Origin: Pseudooceanicola nitratireducens
Lineage (GTDB): Bacteria; Pseudomonadota; Alphaproteobacteria; Rhodobacterales; Rhodobacteraceae
Assembly (NCBI RefSeq): GCF_900109195.1
Contig: NZ_FNZG01000003.1
Coordinates: 62,001 to 126,000 of the forward strand
Length of the DNA: 64,000 nt
Reading direction: 5' to 3'
The notes below the pieces were generated by a model. The model had not been told where the DNA came from and did not search any database. It worked only from the letters and a program-made list of their open reading frames with translations. Numbering within the stretch: the first letter of the stretch is position 1; each line of letters starts with the position of its first letter. Positions 17,791-25,696 of this stretch are shown piece after piece. The position numbers and the translations under genes are program-made.

Positions 17791-17866
17791 GCTCTTTCCT
17801 TATCTTGGGCAAGACCCGCCGTCCCGGGTGCGGCAACGCGTGGGTCTTCCTGTTCACGTAAGCTGA

Positions 17867-17894
17867 ATCTGGGGTGCCTGTTCTTGGATTCAAC
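17867..17894 (-). promoter_or_regulatory. Putative sigma-32 (RpoH) promoter of lon
   Basis: The minus strand reads GTTGAAT, 13 bases, then CCCCAGAT. The E. coli heat-shock consensus is CTTGAAA-N11-16-CCCCATNT. lon is a classical RpoH target. The rest of the 495-bp gap 17791-18285 shows nothing else I can support. Confidence 0.45.
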
Positions 17895-18285
17895 CGCTGG
17901 CAGGTACTCTGCCCGTCCGCGCGGGGGAAGCCAAGGCCGATATGGCCGCGTTTTGACGAAAACACCGCGCGATTCGACGCTTTTCACCCGCGTTTCGCAG
18001 GCTTAGCCACGGTTTCGTGATTTTGCCCCCACGCCACTTATTCCCGCATCCCGCGCCTTGCCTGACCCAGCCTGCACCGACAGGCACGACCTCAAGCGCG
18101 ACCAAAGTCGCAGAACCTATCCCTTTGCATAATTGTTCTCCTGGTTTAATTGCCAAAACCAGCGTTGCCCGGTATCCCTTCTGTCACCTTTTCCAAATTC
18201 CGCCATTTCGGCCCGGGACCGTCCCGGGACCTGCTCCGAAATCCGCACTCCGCCTTGCCGTTTTATTCAGCCCCGGGACACTGCC

Positions 18286-18921
18286 ATGTCGCTCGTTGGT
18301 GAAAATTACGATCACGCCGTGCCTGCGCTTTCCTCGATCCTGGAAAGCATCGGTCAACGCAACCTCTGCATCAAGGTGCTGGACCGGGACGGCCGCATCA
18401 CCGCCGTGAACACCCGCGGGCTCGAGCTTCTGAAAACCACCCAGGACCAGGTCTGCGGCCAGGTCTGGACGACCTTCTGGGACGGGGCCGCCGCCACGCA
18501 GGCGCGTCAGCTGATCACCCAGGCGCTCTCGGGGCAGACCGGCGGCTTCAACGGCACCTTCCACGGCACCGGCGAACCCACCCAGTGGGAGATCGAGGCC
18601 TGCCCGCTTTCCTATGCCAACGGCATGGTCGACACCGTCCTGGTGATCTCGGCCCTGCTCTCGCCCGCGCCCGAGGCCCGGCAGGGGGCAACGCCCGAAG
18701 ACGATCAGGACACGCTCGACCAGCTGGCCGAGATCCTGCACACCTTCGCCAATGTCACCTCGACCCTGGCGGGCACCAGCCGGGTGATCCGCAGCACCAC
18801 GGATGCGGCGAAACTGGCGATGATTTCGGATCAGCTAGACCAGACCGTCAGCAATGCCAACGCGGCACTGGCCGCCATGCGCTCGATCCTGCGCCGCGAC
18901 GACGAGCCCACACCCTCCTGA
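18286..18921 (+). CDS. PAS-domain sensor-like protein
   Basis: 211 residues. The PAS fold occupies residues 25-130 (LCIKVLDRDGRITAVNTRGL, then LLKTTQDQVCGQVWTTFW). The C-terminus (TFANVTSTLAGTSRVIRSTT) is helical, like the dimerisation helices of a histidine kinase, but there is no phospho-accepting His motif and no ATPase domain. It may be a partner or decoy in signalling; the role is unknown. The ATG at 18286 starts the conserved part; the upstream frame to 18133 looks non-coding. Confidence 0.7.
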   Translation: MSLVGENYDHAVPALSSILESIGQRNLCIKVLDRDGRITAVNTRGLELLKTTQDQVCGQVWTTFWDGAAATQARQLITQALSGQTGGFNGTFHGTGEPTQWEIEACPLSYANGMVDTVLVISALLSPAPEARQGATPEDDQDTLDQLAEILHTFANVTSTLAGTSRVIRSTTDAAKLAMISDQLDQTVSNANAALAAMRSILRRDDEPTPS

Positions 18922-18990
18922 TCGCGCCCCAGCCCCAACCACCGGCCGGACAAAAGAAAAACGGCGCACAAAAGCGCGCCGCCCCCCGGG

Positions 18991-19042
18991 ATCATCTTGC
19001 CCAAAATACTCTCGCCGAAGGCACGGGCCCCTGGGGGCCCGT
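18991..19042 (+). repeat. Intergenic repeat copy I (CTTGCC type) with hairpin
   Basis: ATCATCTTGCCCAAAATACT is nearly identical to copy A and is followed by the hairpin ACGGGCCC-CTGG-GGGCCCGT (19023-19042). It lies between the convergent PAS and substrate-binding-protein genes, in + orientation. Confidence 0.7.
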
Positions 19043-19055
19043 TCCCGAGTGACGC

Positions 19056-20051
19056 TCAGTTCAGCGCCGCGTCGGTGATCTCGCTCGTCCAGGCCCCTTC
19101 GGGCTGCGCGGTGATCACCGGGTCAGAGCCGCCCGCCAGCAGCGTGTCGACGGTGCGCTGGAAATCGGCCTCATCCAGCGCGCCGTTCGATCCGGCGGTC
19201 AGCTTGGCGATTTCACCCATCATGCGCTTCTGGTGCGCCTCGGTCTGGGCACCGGTCTCGTCGTATTCCAGGACGATCTCGGCCGCTTCATCCGGGTTTT
19301 CCTCGGCGTATTTCCAGCCCTTCATCGAGGCGCGGACGAATTTCACCATCTTCTCCTTGAAGGCGGGATCTTCCAGGTTCTCTTCCAGAACGTAAATTCC
19401 GTCTTCCAGCGTGGCGACGCCCATGTCCTCGTACTTGAAGGTCACCAGCTCATCTTCGGACACACCCGCATCCAGAACCTGACCATATTCGTTGTAGGTC
19501 ATGGTGCTGATGCAATCGGCCTGGCGCTGGATCAGCGGATCGACGTTGAAGCCCTGCTTCAGAACCGTCACGCCATCCTCGCCACCCTCGGTCGAGATGC
19601 CTTCCTGGCTCATCCAGCTGAGGAAGGGATATTCATTGCCGAAGAACCAGACGCCGATGGTCTTGCCCTTGAAATCCTGCGGACCGGTGATGCCGGTATC
19701 CTTCCAGCAGGTCAGCATCAGCCCCGATGATTTGAACGGCTGCGCGATGTTCACCACCGGCAGGCCCTTTTCCCGTGCGGCCAGCGCCGAGGGCATCCAG
19801 TTCAACATGGCATCCGCGCCACCGCCGGCCAGAACCTGGGGCGGAGCAATGTCGGGGCCGCCGGGCAGAACGGTCACATCCAGGCCTTCTTCGTCGTAGA
19901 ACCCCTTTTCCAGCGCCACGTAATAGCCCGCGAACTGCGCCTGGGTGACCCACTGCAGCTGCAGCTTCACCTCGTCATCCGCCATGGCCGGAGCCGCAAC
20001 CCCTGCCGCCGACACTGCGGCTGCCGCGAAAGTAGCTAGAATCTTTTTCAT
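19056..20051 (-). CDS. ABC transporter substrate-binding protein, NMT1/THI5-like, putative pyrimidine uptake
   Basis: 331 residues. The signal peptide MKKILATFAAAAVSAAGVAA ends at PAMA near residue 25. Mature residues include LQLQWVTQAQFAGYYVALEK and GFYDEEGLDV, the hallmark of NMT1/THI5 periplasmic proteins, and later KTIGVWFFGNEYPFL. It would deliver a pyrimidine-like ligand to the two permeases at 21137 and 21982; the ligand is inferred from the adjoining pyrimidine-degradation genes. It is separated from the permeases by a VPLPA-CTERM gene on the other strand, so it has its own promoter with an operator at 20181. Confidence 0.88.
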   Translation of the reverse strand: MKKILATFAAAAVSAAGVAAPAMADDEVKLQLQWVTQAQFAGYYVALEKGFYDEEGLDVTVLPGGPDIAPPQVLAGGGADAMLNWMPSALAAREKGLPVVNIAQPFKSSGLMLTCWKDTGITGPQDFKGKTIGVWFFGNEYPFLSWMSQEGISTEGGEDGVTVLKQGFNVDPLIQRQADCISTMTYNEYGQVLDAGVSEDELVTFKYEDMGVATLEDGIYVLEENLEDPAFKEKMVKFVRASMKGWKYAEENPDEAAEIVLEYDETGAQTEAHQKRMMGEIAKLTAGSNGALDEADFQRTVDTLLAGGSDPVITAQPEGAWTSEITDAALN

Positions 20052-20180
20052 GTTTACCCCTGTTGGTTTTCGCCCAATGGCTTTGGGCCCTGTTGTCGGG
20101 ACCCTGTTGCCTTGGACCCTTCTTGTCTTTCGACATGCGGCTGATGACATGCGTCAGGCCGCTTTGGGGTCACGCAAGAA

Positions 20181-20196
20181 TTGACCCTCTGGTCAA
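20181..20196. promoter_or_regulatory. Putative RutR-type operator upstream of the substrate-binding protein gene
   Basis: TTGACCCTCTGGTCAA has perfect 6-bp arms and differs from the E. coli RutR consensus TTGACCANNTGGTCAA at one position. It lies 130 bases upstream of the gene start at 20051. Nothing else is evident in the 372-bp gap 20052-20423. Confidence 0.7.
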
Positions 20197-20423
20197 AAGT
20201 TGCGCGCAGATCGCGTTTCAATCAAGAAATTTTCCAACTATTTACTCTCGGAGAGCTGCGCCAAGCCCAAAACCAAGGCAATCGCCACCCCCCAACAGCC
20301 TTTTTCGAATGGCAAGTTGACGAAAGGTAAAGAACGACCGTCAAATCGATGTGACCCCGCCGCACCGCGCTCGGACGCGACAGGATCAGCAAAACGCAAT
20401 TAACGATTTGAATGGAGACTATT

Positions 20424-20984
20424 ATGAAGACATTTCTTCTTGCAGGGGCCCTGATGGCCGCAAGCACGGGCCTGGCGCAGGCCGGAACACTGGATTTCGT
20501 GGCCTTCGGTGCTGGAACCTATGGAAGTTCCATTTCCCTGGGCGGCGCGACGATCACCAACACGTCGGGCGGGAACATCCTTGTTGGCGCGGGTGCCGCC
20601 GGTGCCGCTGACGGGTTCTGTTCGCTCAATCCAACCGTATTCAATTGCGAAGCCGACACGGAAATCGCCTTCTCCTCGGCCGTGAAAAACCTCAGCTTCG
20701 ACATCGACGGCAGCCACTCCGGCGATGCCGTGGCCCTGTCGATTTACGGGCTGGGCAATCTGCTGATCACGACGCTGAACTTCAGCACGCCGGATCAGAC
20801 CGTGGACCTGTCTTCCTACGGTGCCATCACGCGTCTGCTGTTTGACGACAGCTCGACCGGGGCGGGTGTTGGCTATTCGACCTTTACCTTCGACCTGGTC
20901 AATCAGGTTCCGGTCCCCGCAGGCCTGCCCCTGATGGTCGGCGGATTGGCCGCTTTTGGTGCACTGCGCCGAAAAAAGGCCTGA
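20424..20984 (+). CDS. Secreted VPLPA-CTERM sorting-domain protein
   Basis: 186 residues. Signal peptide MKTFLLAGALMAASTGLAQA. The mature part is Gly/Ser-rich and beta-strand-like, with two Cys (FCSLNPTVFNCEA). The C-terminus VPVPAGLPLMVGGLAAFGAL followed by RRKKA is the tripartite exosortase-recognised signal: motif, membrane helix, basic tail. Such proteins are cleaved and exported to the surface or matrix. Start 20424 is favoured over 20412 because GGAG sits seven bases upstream. It is inserted between the substrate-binding protein and permease genes of one transporter. Confidence 0.85.
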   Translation: MKTFLLAGALMAASTGLAQAGTLDFVAFGAGTYGSSISLGGATITNTSGGNILVGAGAAGAADGFCSLNPTVFNCEADTEIAFSSAVKNLSFDIDGSHSGDAVALSIYGLGNLLITTLNFSTPDQTVDLSSYGAITRLLFDDSSTGAGVGYSTFTFDLVNQVPVPAGLPLMVGGLAAFGALRRKKA

Positions 20985-21062
20985 ACCGCCCGGCGGGTCC
21001 ACGCCAAGGACTGAACCCCACACCACGTGCGCCAGTTTGAACGGCTGCACGAAATACATGAC

Positions 21063-21092
21063 ACCGCCCCGGACCACCAGGTCAGGGGCGGT
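21063..21092. terminator. Bidirectional hairpin between VPLPA-CTERM and permease genes
   Basis: ACCGCCCC paired with GGGGCGGT, with an inner GACC/GGTC stem. It lies between the convergent stops at 20984 and 21137. Confidence 0.65.
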
Positions 21093-21136
21093 TCGCAGTC
21101 TTGACGACCGTACGCGATTTTACCTTGGCCAGCCGC

Positions 21137-21985
21137 TCAGCGCTGAGAGGGATGCCAGAAGGTCACCTTCTTCTCGATCAGGGCAATCAGCCCGTAAAAG
21201 GCCGATCCGGCGAGGGCGGCGACGACGATTTCGGCCCAGACCATGTCCAGCGCCAGCTGCCCCACAGAGGTCGAGATGCGGAACCCCATCCCCACGATCG
21301 GAGAGCCGAAGAATTCCGCCACGATCGCCCCGATCAGCGCCAGGGTCGACGAAATCTTCAGCCCGTTGAAGACAAAGGGCATCGCCGCCGGAAGCCGCAG
21401 TTTCCAGAACCCCTGCCAATAGCTGGCCGCCCAGGTTTTCATCTGGTCGCGCTGCATCGTGGTGGTTTCCTGCAACCCTGCGGTGATGTTCACCAGCATC
21501 GGGAAGAAGACCATGACCACGACCACCGCCGCCTTGGACTGCCAGTCGAACCCGTACCACATCACCAGGATCGGCGCGGTGCCGACGATCGGCAGGGCGG
21601 CGACGAAATTCCCCACGGGCATCAGCCCGCGCTTCAGGAAATCGCTGCGGTCCACCAGGATCGCGGTGCCAAAGGCCGCAAGGCAGCCGATCACATAGCC
21701 CGACAGCGCCCCCTTCACGACCGTCTGCACGAAATCCGCCCAGAGGATCGGCAGGCTGCCCATGAACCGGTCCGCGATCATCGTGGGCGGCGGCAGGATC
21801 ACCAGCGGAATGCCCAGGCCGCGCACGATCAGTTCCCACAGGATCAGCAGGGTCAGGCCGAAGATGGCCGGAACGCCCAGTTGCGCCGCACGGGTGTCTG
21901 CCCGCCGACCATTGGCGATGACGACGTTCAGCCGCCAGGCCCCGGCCCAGATCAGCAGCGCCAGGATCAGGATCAACAGGCTCAT
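21137..21985 (-). CDS. ABC transporter permease (SsuC/TauC-like), pyrimidine transporter
   Basis: 282 residues with about six membrane helices. The cytoplasmic EAA loop is KTWAASYWQGFWKLRLPAAM, which contacts the ATPase. It is the last gene of the hyuC-hydA-ATPase-GNAT-permease-permease unit and its start overlaps the stop of the upstream permease by four bases. It pairs with the 21982 permease as a heterodimeric channel. Confidence 0.88.
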   Translation of the reverse strand: MSLLILILALLIWAGAWRLNVVIANGRRADTRAAQLGVPAIFGLTLLILWELIVRGLGIPLVILPPPTMIADRFMGSLPILWADFVQTVVKGALSGYVIGCLAAFGTAILVDRSDFLKRGLMPVGNFVAALPIVGTAPILVMWYGFDWQSKAAVVVVMVFFPMLVNITAGLQETTTMQRDQMKTWAASYWQGFWKLRLPAAMPFVFNGLKISSTLALIGAIVAEFFGSPIVGMGFRISTSVGQLALDMVWAEIVVAALAGSAFYGLIALIEKKVTFWHPSQR

Positions 21986-22899
21986 CGTCCCACCCCCATG
22001 CGTTTCAGGGTCACGCGCTCAAGCCCCGCGACAATCGCCACCAGGGCCGCCGCCAGGATGGCGGTCGCGAAAAGCGCCGACCAGATCTGGATGGTCTGGC
22101 CATAGTAGCTGCCCGTCAACAGACGCGCGCCCAGGCCCCGCACCGCGCCCGTGGGAAGTTCCCCCACGATGGCCCCGACAAGGCTTGCGGCAATCCCGAT
22201 CTTGAGCGAGGCAAAAAGATAGGGCACCGAGGCCGGCATCCGCAGCTTCCAGAACGTCTGGTTCGCGCTCGCGCTCCAGGTGCGCATCTGGTCGATCTGC
22301 ATCGCGCCCGGCGACCGCAGCCCCTTGACCATGCCCACGACCACCGGAAAGAACGACAGATAGGCCGAGATGATCGCCTTGGGCACAAGCCCCTGAAGAC
22401 CCACGGAATTCAGCACCACGATGATCATCGGCGCAATTGCCAGAATGGGGATCGTCTGGCTGGCGATGGCCCAGGGCATGACGCTCATGTCCATGGCGCG
22501 GGAATGCACGATCCCCACGGCCAGCAGAACCCCCGCGACGGACCCGATGGCAAAGCCCAGAAGCGTCGCCGACAGGGTGATCCAGCCGTGGAAGATCAGC
22601 GACCGTTTCGAGGTCACCTTCTTCTCGACCGTGGTCTCCCACAGTTCCACCGCGACCTGGTGCGGCGCGGGCAGACGGGGCTTGTCCTGGGCAAAGGTAT
22701 CGCCCCAGACCGACGGGTTCTTCAGCGCAAGGGGGATCGCCCCCATCTCGCGCCGCTCTCTCGCACCCTCGGGCGTGACCACCTGCCCGGCGCGTTCCGC
22801 CTGGGTGACAGCAAAATGGATGTTCATCGGCACGCAGGCCGCGTACCACAGCGCCACGATCACGGCGACGACGGTCAGAACGGGAAATATGGCCCTCAT
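21982..22899 (-). CDS. ABC transporter permease with large N-terminal periplasmic loop
   Basis: 305 residues from the ATG at 22899; a longer open frame upstream runs through the GNAT gene and is a shadow. After the first helix (FPVLTVVAVIVALWYAACV) an extended loop of about 75 residues precedes the conserved helices. The EAA loop is RTWSASANQTFWKLRMPASV. Its start overlaps the GNAT stop by four bases, and its stop overlaps the next permease start. Confidence 0.88.
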   Translation of the reverse strand: MRAIFPVLTVVAVIVALWYAACVPMNIHFAVTQAERAGQVVTPEGARERREMGAIPLALKNPSVWGDTFAQDKPRLPAPHQVAVELWETTVEKKVTSKRSLIFHGWITLSATLLGFAIGSVAGVLLAVGIVHSRAMDMSVMPWAIASQTIPILAIAPMIIVVLNSVGLQGLVPKAIISAYLSFFPVVVGMVKGLRSPGAMQIDQMRTWSASANQTFWKLRMPASVPYLFASLKIGIAASLVGAIVGELPTGAVRGLGARLLTGSYYGQTIQIWSALFATAILAAALVAIVAGLERVTLKRMGVGR

Positions 22900-23327
22900 G
22901 CGTGCCACTCCATGCGGATCTCTTCCACGGTCTCGGGCGGTTCGGGCTGATGGCGCGAGACCTCTTTGAAGCCCTCGCGCCGATAGAACCGCTGCGCCCC
23001 CCGGTTCGGCACATGGGTGTGCAGGAACAAATGATCCCGCCCCTCCTTCGCCCGGTCCATCAGCGCGCGTCCCAGCCCCTCTCCGGTGCGCGCACAATAC
23101 AATGCTGCGACCTGCCCGGTGTCCGGGTTCAGCGACAGGTAGCCGGCAACCGGATCCCCGGCGACCCACATCCTGCGCTGGTCAAAGGCCCCCTCGAAAG
23201 CCTCGGTGATCACCTGGTCGGACAGGACGCGGGGAAACCACTTTGTCCCGTCGATCCAGGCGTTGATGATCCCGGCCATGGCGGGGATGTCGTCGCGTGT
23301 TGCCCTGCGTGCCTCAGTCATAGGCAT
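22896..23327 (-). CDS. GNAT-family N-acetyltransferase within the pyrimidine operon
   Basis: 143 residues. The acetyl-CoA-binding region is CARTGEGLGRALMDRAKEGR, followed by LFLHTHVPNRGAQRFYRREG, typical GNAT motifs A and B. The substrate is unknown. It overlaps the ATPase gene by 14 bases and the permease by four, so it is translationally coupled within a catabolic operon. It could acylate an amine such as beta-alanine or a related product, but that is only inference. A start at 23321 is an alternative. Confidence 0.8.
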   Translation of the reverse strand: MPMTEARRATRDDIPAMAGIINAWIDGTKWFPRVLSDQVITEAFEGAFDQRRMWVAGDPVAGYLSLNPDTGQVAALYCARTGEGLGRALMDRAKEGRDHLFLHTHVPNRGAQRFYRREGFKEVSRHQPEPPETVEEIRMEWHA

Positions 23328-24096
23328 GCCCTGCCCGCAGCCCTTCCCGCACCCGATGCGCGATTTCCAGGAATTCCGGCGTGTCGCGGATGTCCAGCGG
23401 GCGCTCCTTCGGCAGAGGGCTGTCGATCACATCGGTGATCCGTCCGGGCCGGGGCGACATGACGACGATCTTGGTGGACAGATACACCGCCTCGGGGATC
23501 GAGTGGGTGACAAACCCGATGGTCTTGCCCGTCCGCGCCCACAGCTTCAGCAGCTCTTCGTTCAGGTGGTCGCGCACGATTTCGTCCAGCGCACCAAAGG
23601 GTTCGTCCATCAGCAGGATGTCGGCATCAAACGACAGCGCCCGCGCGATCGAGGCGCGCTGCTGCATGCCGCCCGACAACTGCCAGGGAAACTTGCCGCC
23701 AAACCCCGCCAGGTCGACCAGTTCCAGCACCTTTTCGACACGCGCGTTCTGTTCCGCCTTGGGAAAGCCCATGATCTCAAGCGGCAGCTTGATATTGCCC
23801 GCGATGGTGCGCCAGGGATACAGCCCTGCCGCCTGGAAGACATAGCCATAGGCGCGCGCCTTGCGGGCCTCTTCGGGCGTCATGCCGTTGACACTCAGTG
23901 TGCCGCCTGTGGGTTCCTCCAGCGCCGCGATACAGCGCAGGAAGGTGGTCTTGCCACAGCCCGACGGCCCGATAAAGGACACGAAATCCCCCTTGCCGAT
24001 ATCCAGGTCCACGCCTTTCAGCGCATGCACGGGGCCGTCGTTGGTCTGGAAGGTCAGGTCCAGACCCTTGGCCGAAATCACTGCAGTCGAAGTCAC
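23314..24096 (-). CDS. ABC transporter ATP-binding protein, pyrimidine/nitrate-type
   Basis: 260 residues. Walker A FIGPSGCGKTTFLRC, signature LSGGMQQRASIARAL, Walker B ILLMDEPFGALDE and the switch His in GFVTHSIPEAV are all intact. It energises the two permeases downstream. The GTG start at 24096 directly abuts the hydA stop. Confidence 0.93.
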   Translation of the reverse strand: MTSTAVISAKGLDLTFQTNDGPVHALKGVDLDIGKGDFVSFIGPSGCGKTTFLRCIAALEEPTGGTLSVNGMTPEEARKARAYGYVFQAAGLYPWRTIAGNIKLPLEIMGFPKAEQNARVEKVLELVDLAGFGGKFPWQLSGGMQQRASIARALSFDADILLMDEPFGALDEIVRDHLNEELLKLWARTGKTIGFVTHSIPEAVYLSTKIVVMSPRPGRITDVIDSPLPKERPLDIRDTPEFLEIAHRVREGLRAGHAYD

Positions 24097-25557
24097 TTAA
24101 ATCCCCGCCGGAATATTCATCGGATCGCGCTGCACAGAGCGGGGCGAATTCAGCTCTTTCCACTTCGACAGCGCCTTGGCTGCGGACGAGAACGGCTTGC
24201 GCGGCACGAACCGGCCCCGGCCCGGCTGCGGCTGGGAATTCTGTCCCCAGGCCCAGATGACCTCGCCCCGGCTCAGCGTATAGCGCGGCTGGGCGGTGAC
24301 CTCGTAGCCCTCGAAGACGTTGTAATCCAGAATCGAATGGTGGTTCGAGGCGCTGATCGTCTTGGAAATCGACGGATCCCAGACCACCACATCCGCATCC
24401 GCGCCGGGCACGATCGCGCCCTTCTGCGGGTACATGTTCAGGATCTTGGCAATATTGGTCGAGGTCACGGCGACAAACTCCTCGGGCGTCAGGCGGCCCG
24501 TCTCCACGCCCTGGGTCCAGAGCACGCCCAGACGCTCTTCCAGACCGTTCGTTCCGTTCGGGATTTTGGTAAAGTCGCCAACGCCCATCTTCTTCTGTTC
24601 GCTGGAGAATGCCGCGTGGTCCGTCGCCACCACCTGAAGCGAACCGGACTGCAACCCGGCCCAAAGCCCGTCCTGATGTTCCTTGCCGCGGAAGGGCGGC
24701 GACATCACGCGCTGCGCCGAATGCAGCCAGTCCTCGCTCAGGTATTCGTTGTCATCCAGGGTCAGGAACTGCGCCAGGGGTTCGCCATAGACACGCATCC
24801 CCTTCTGCCGCGCGCGCCGGATCGCCTCATGCGCCTGTTCGCAGGACACATGCACGATATAGAGGGGCGTGCCCGCCGCGTCGGCAATGGTGATCGCCCG
24901 GTTCGCGGCCTCGCCCTCGAATTCCGGCGGACGGCTCCGCGCGTGCCATTCGGGGCCGGTCTTGCCCTCGGCCAGGAACTTCTTCTGCATCAGATCGACC
25001 AGGTCGCCGTTCTCCGCATGCACCATGGGCAGCGCGCCCAGCTCGCGGCAGCGCTGGAACGAGGCGAACATCTCGTCATCCTCGACCATCAGCGCGCCCT
25101 TGTAGGCCATGAAATGCTTGAAGCTGTTCACGCCCGCGTCGACCGCATCCTTCATCTCGGCAAAGATGTTCTCGTTCCAGCCGGTGATCGCCATGTGATA
25201 GCCGATATCGGAACAGATCTGCGGCGCGGACTTGCGGTGCCATTCCTGGATCGCGTTCTTGATCGACCCATCCTCGCCCGGCAGGCAGAAATCGATCAGC
25301 ATGGTCGTTCCGCCACAGGCCGCGGCCCAGGTGCCGGTCTCGAACGTCTCGGCCGCCGTGGTGCCCATAAAGGGCATCTCAAGATGGGTGTGTGGATCGA
25401 TCCCGCCGGGGATCACATAGGCCTCGCTCGCGTCGATGACCTCGTCCCCTTTCAGGTTCTCGCCGATCTCGACGATCTTCTCGCCCTCGATCAGCACATC
25501 CGCCTTGATCTGGCGATCCGCCGTGACGACCGTGCCGCCCTTGATGACCTTGCTCAT
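24097..25557 (-). CDS. hydA: Dihydropyrimidinase (D-hydantoinase)
   Basis: 486 residues, normal length. Metal ligands are in GGIDPHTHLEMPFMGT (His56 and His58). The carboxylated Lys lies in FKHFMAYKGAL, and further His/Asp ligands in VHAENGD, IVHVSCEQ and ATDHAAFS. It opens the ring of 5,6-dihydrouracil or dihydrothymine to the N-carbamoyl beta-amino acid, the second step of the reductive pathway after PreT/PreA. The start at 25557 is set by the AGGGGAGATGGAC Shine-Dalgarno region; the longer frame to 25731 runs through a repeat. Confidence 0.95.
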   Translation of the reverse strand: MSKVIKGGTVVTADRQIKADVLIEGEKIVEIGENLKGDEVIDASEAYVIPGGIDPHTHLEMPFMGTTAAETFETGTWAAACGGTTMLIDFCLPGEDGSIKNAIQEWHRKSAPQICSDIGYHMAITGWNENIFAEMKDAVDAGVNSFKHFMAYKGALMVEDDEMFASFQRCRELGALPMVHAENGDLVDLMQKKFLAEGKTGPEWHARSRPPEFEGEAANRAITIADAAGTPLYIVHVSCEQAHEAIRRARQKGMRVYGEPLAQFLTLDDNEYLSEDWLHSAQRVMSPPFRGKEHQDGLWAGLQSGSLQVVATDHAAFSSEQKKMGVGDFTKIPNGTNGLEERLGVLWTQGVETGRLTPEEFVAVTSTNIAKILNMYPQKGAIVPGADADVVVWDPSISKTISASNHHSILDYNVFEGYEVTAQPRYTLSRGEVIWAWGQNSQPQPGRGRFVPRKPFSSAAKALSKWKELNSPRSVQRDPMNIPAGI

Positions 25558-25612
25558 GTCCATCTCCCCTTGGTCCTCATGCGGACCTCTGTGGCAGCCC
25601 TCTTCGGCAACC

Positions 25613-25661
25613 CTCTTTGGTTTTCTCAAATATCCCGGGGGTCCGGGGGCAGAGCCCCCGG
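25613..25661 (+). repeat. Intergenic repeat copy D
   Basis: CTCTTTGGTTTTCTCAAATA then TCCCGGGGG, followed by the hairpin CCGGGGGC-AGA-GCCCCCGG (25643-25661). It lies between hyuC and hydA, both on the minus strand, so it is inverted with respect to the operon that contains it. Confidence 0.75.
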
Positions 25662-25696
25662 CCCGGTCGGCCGCCGCACAAGCGGCGGGCGAAATC

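Noticed and set aside
15379-18006. An 875-codon open frame antisense to lon
   Set aside because: GC-rich genes in this window often leave long open antisense frames. lon is certain, and the antisense product is low-complexity with His/Arg/Gln-rich content and no domain.
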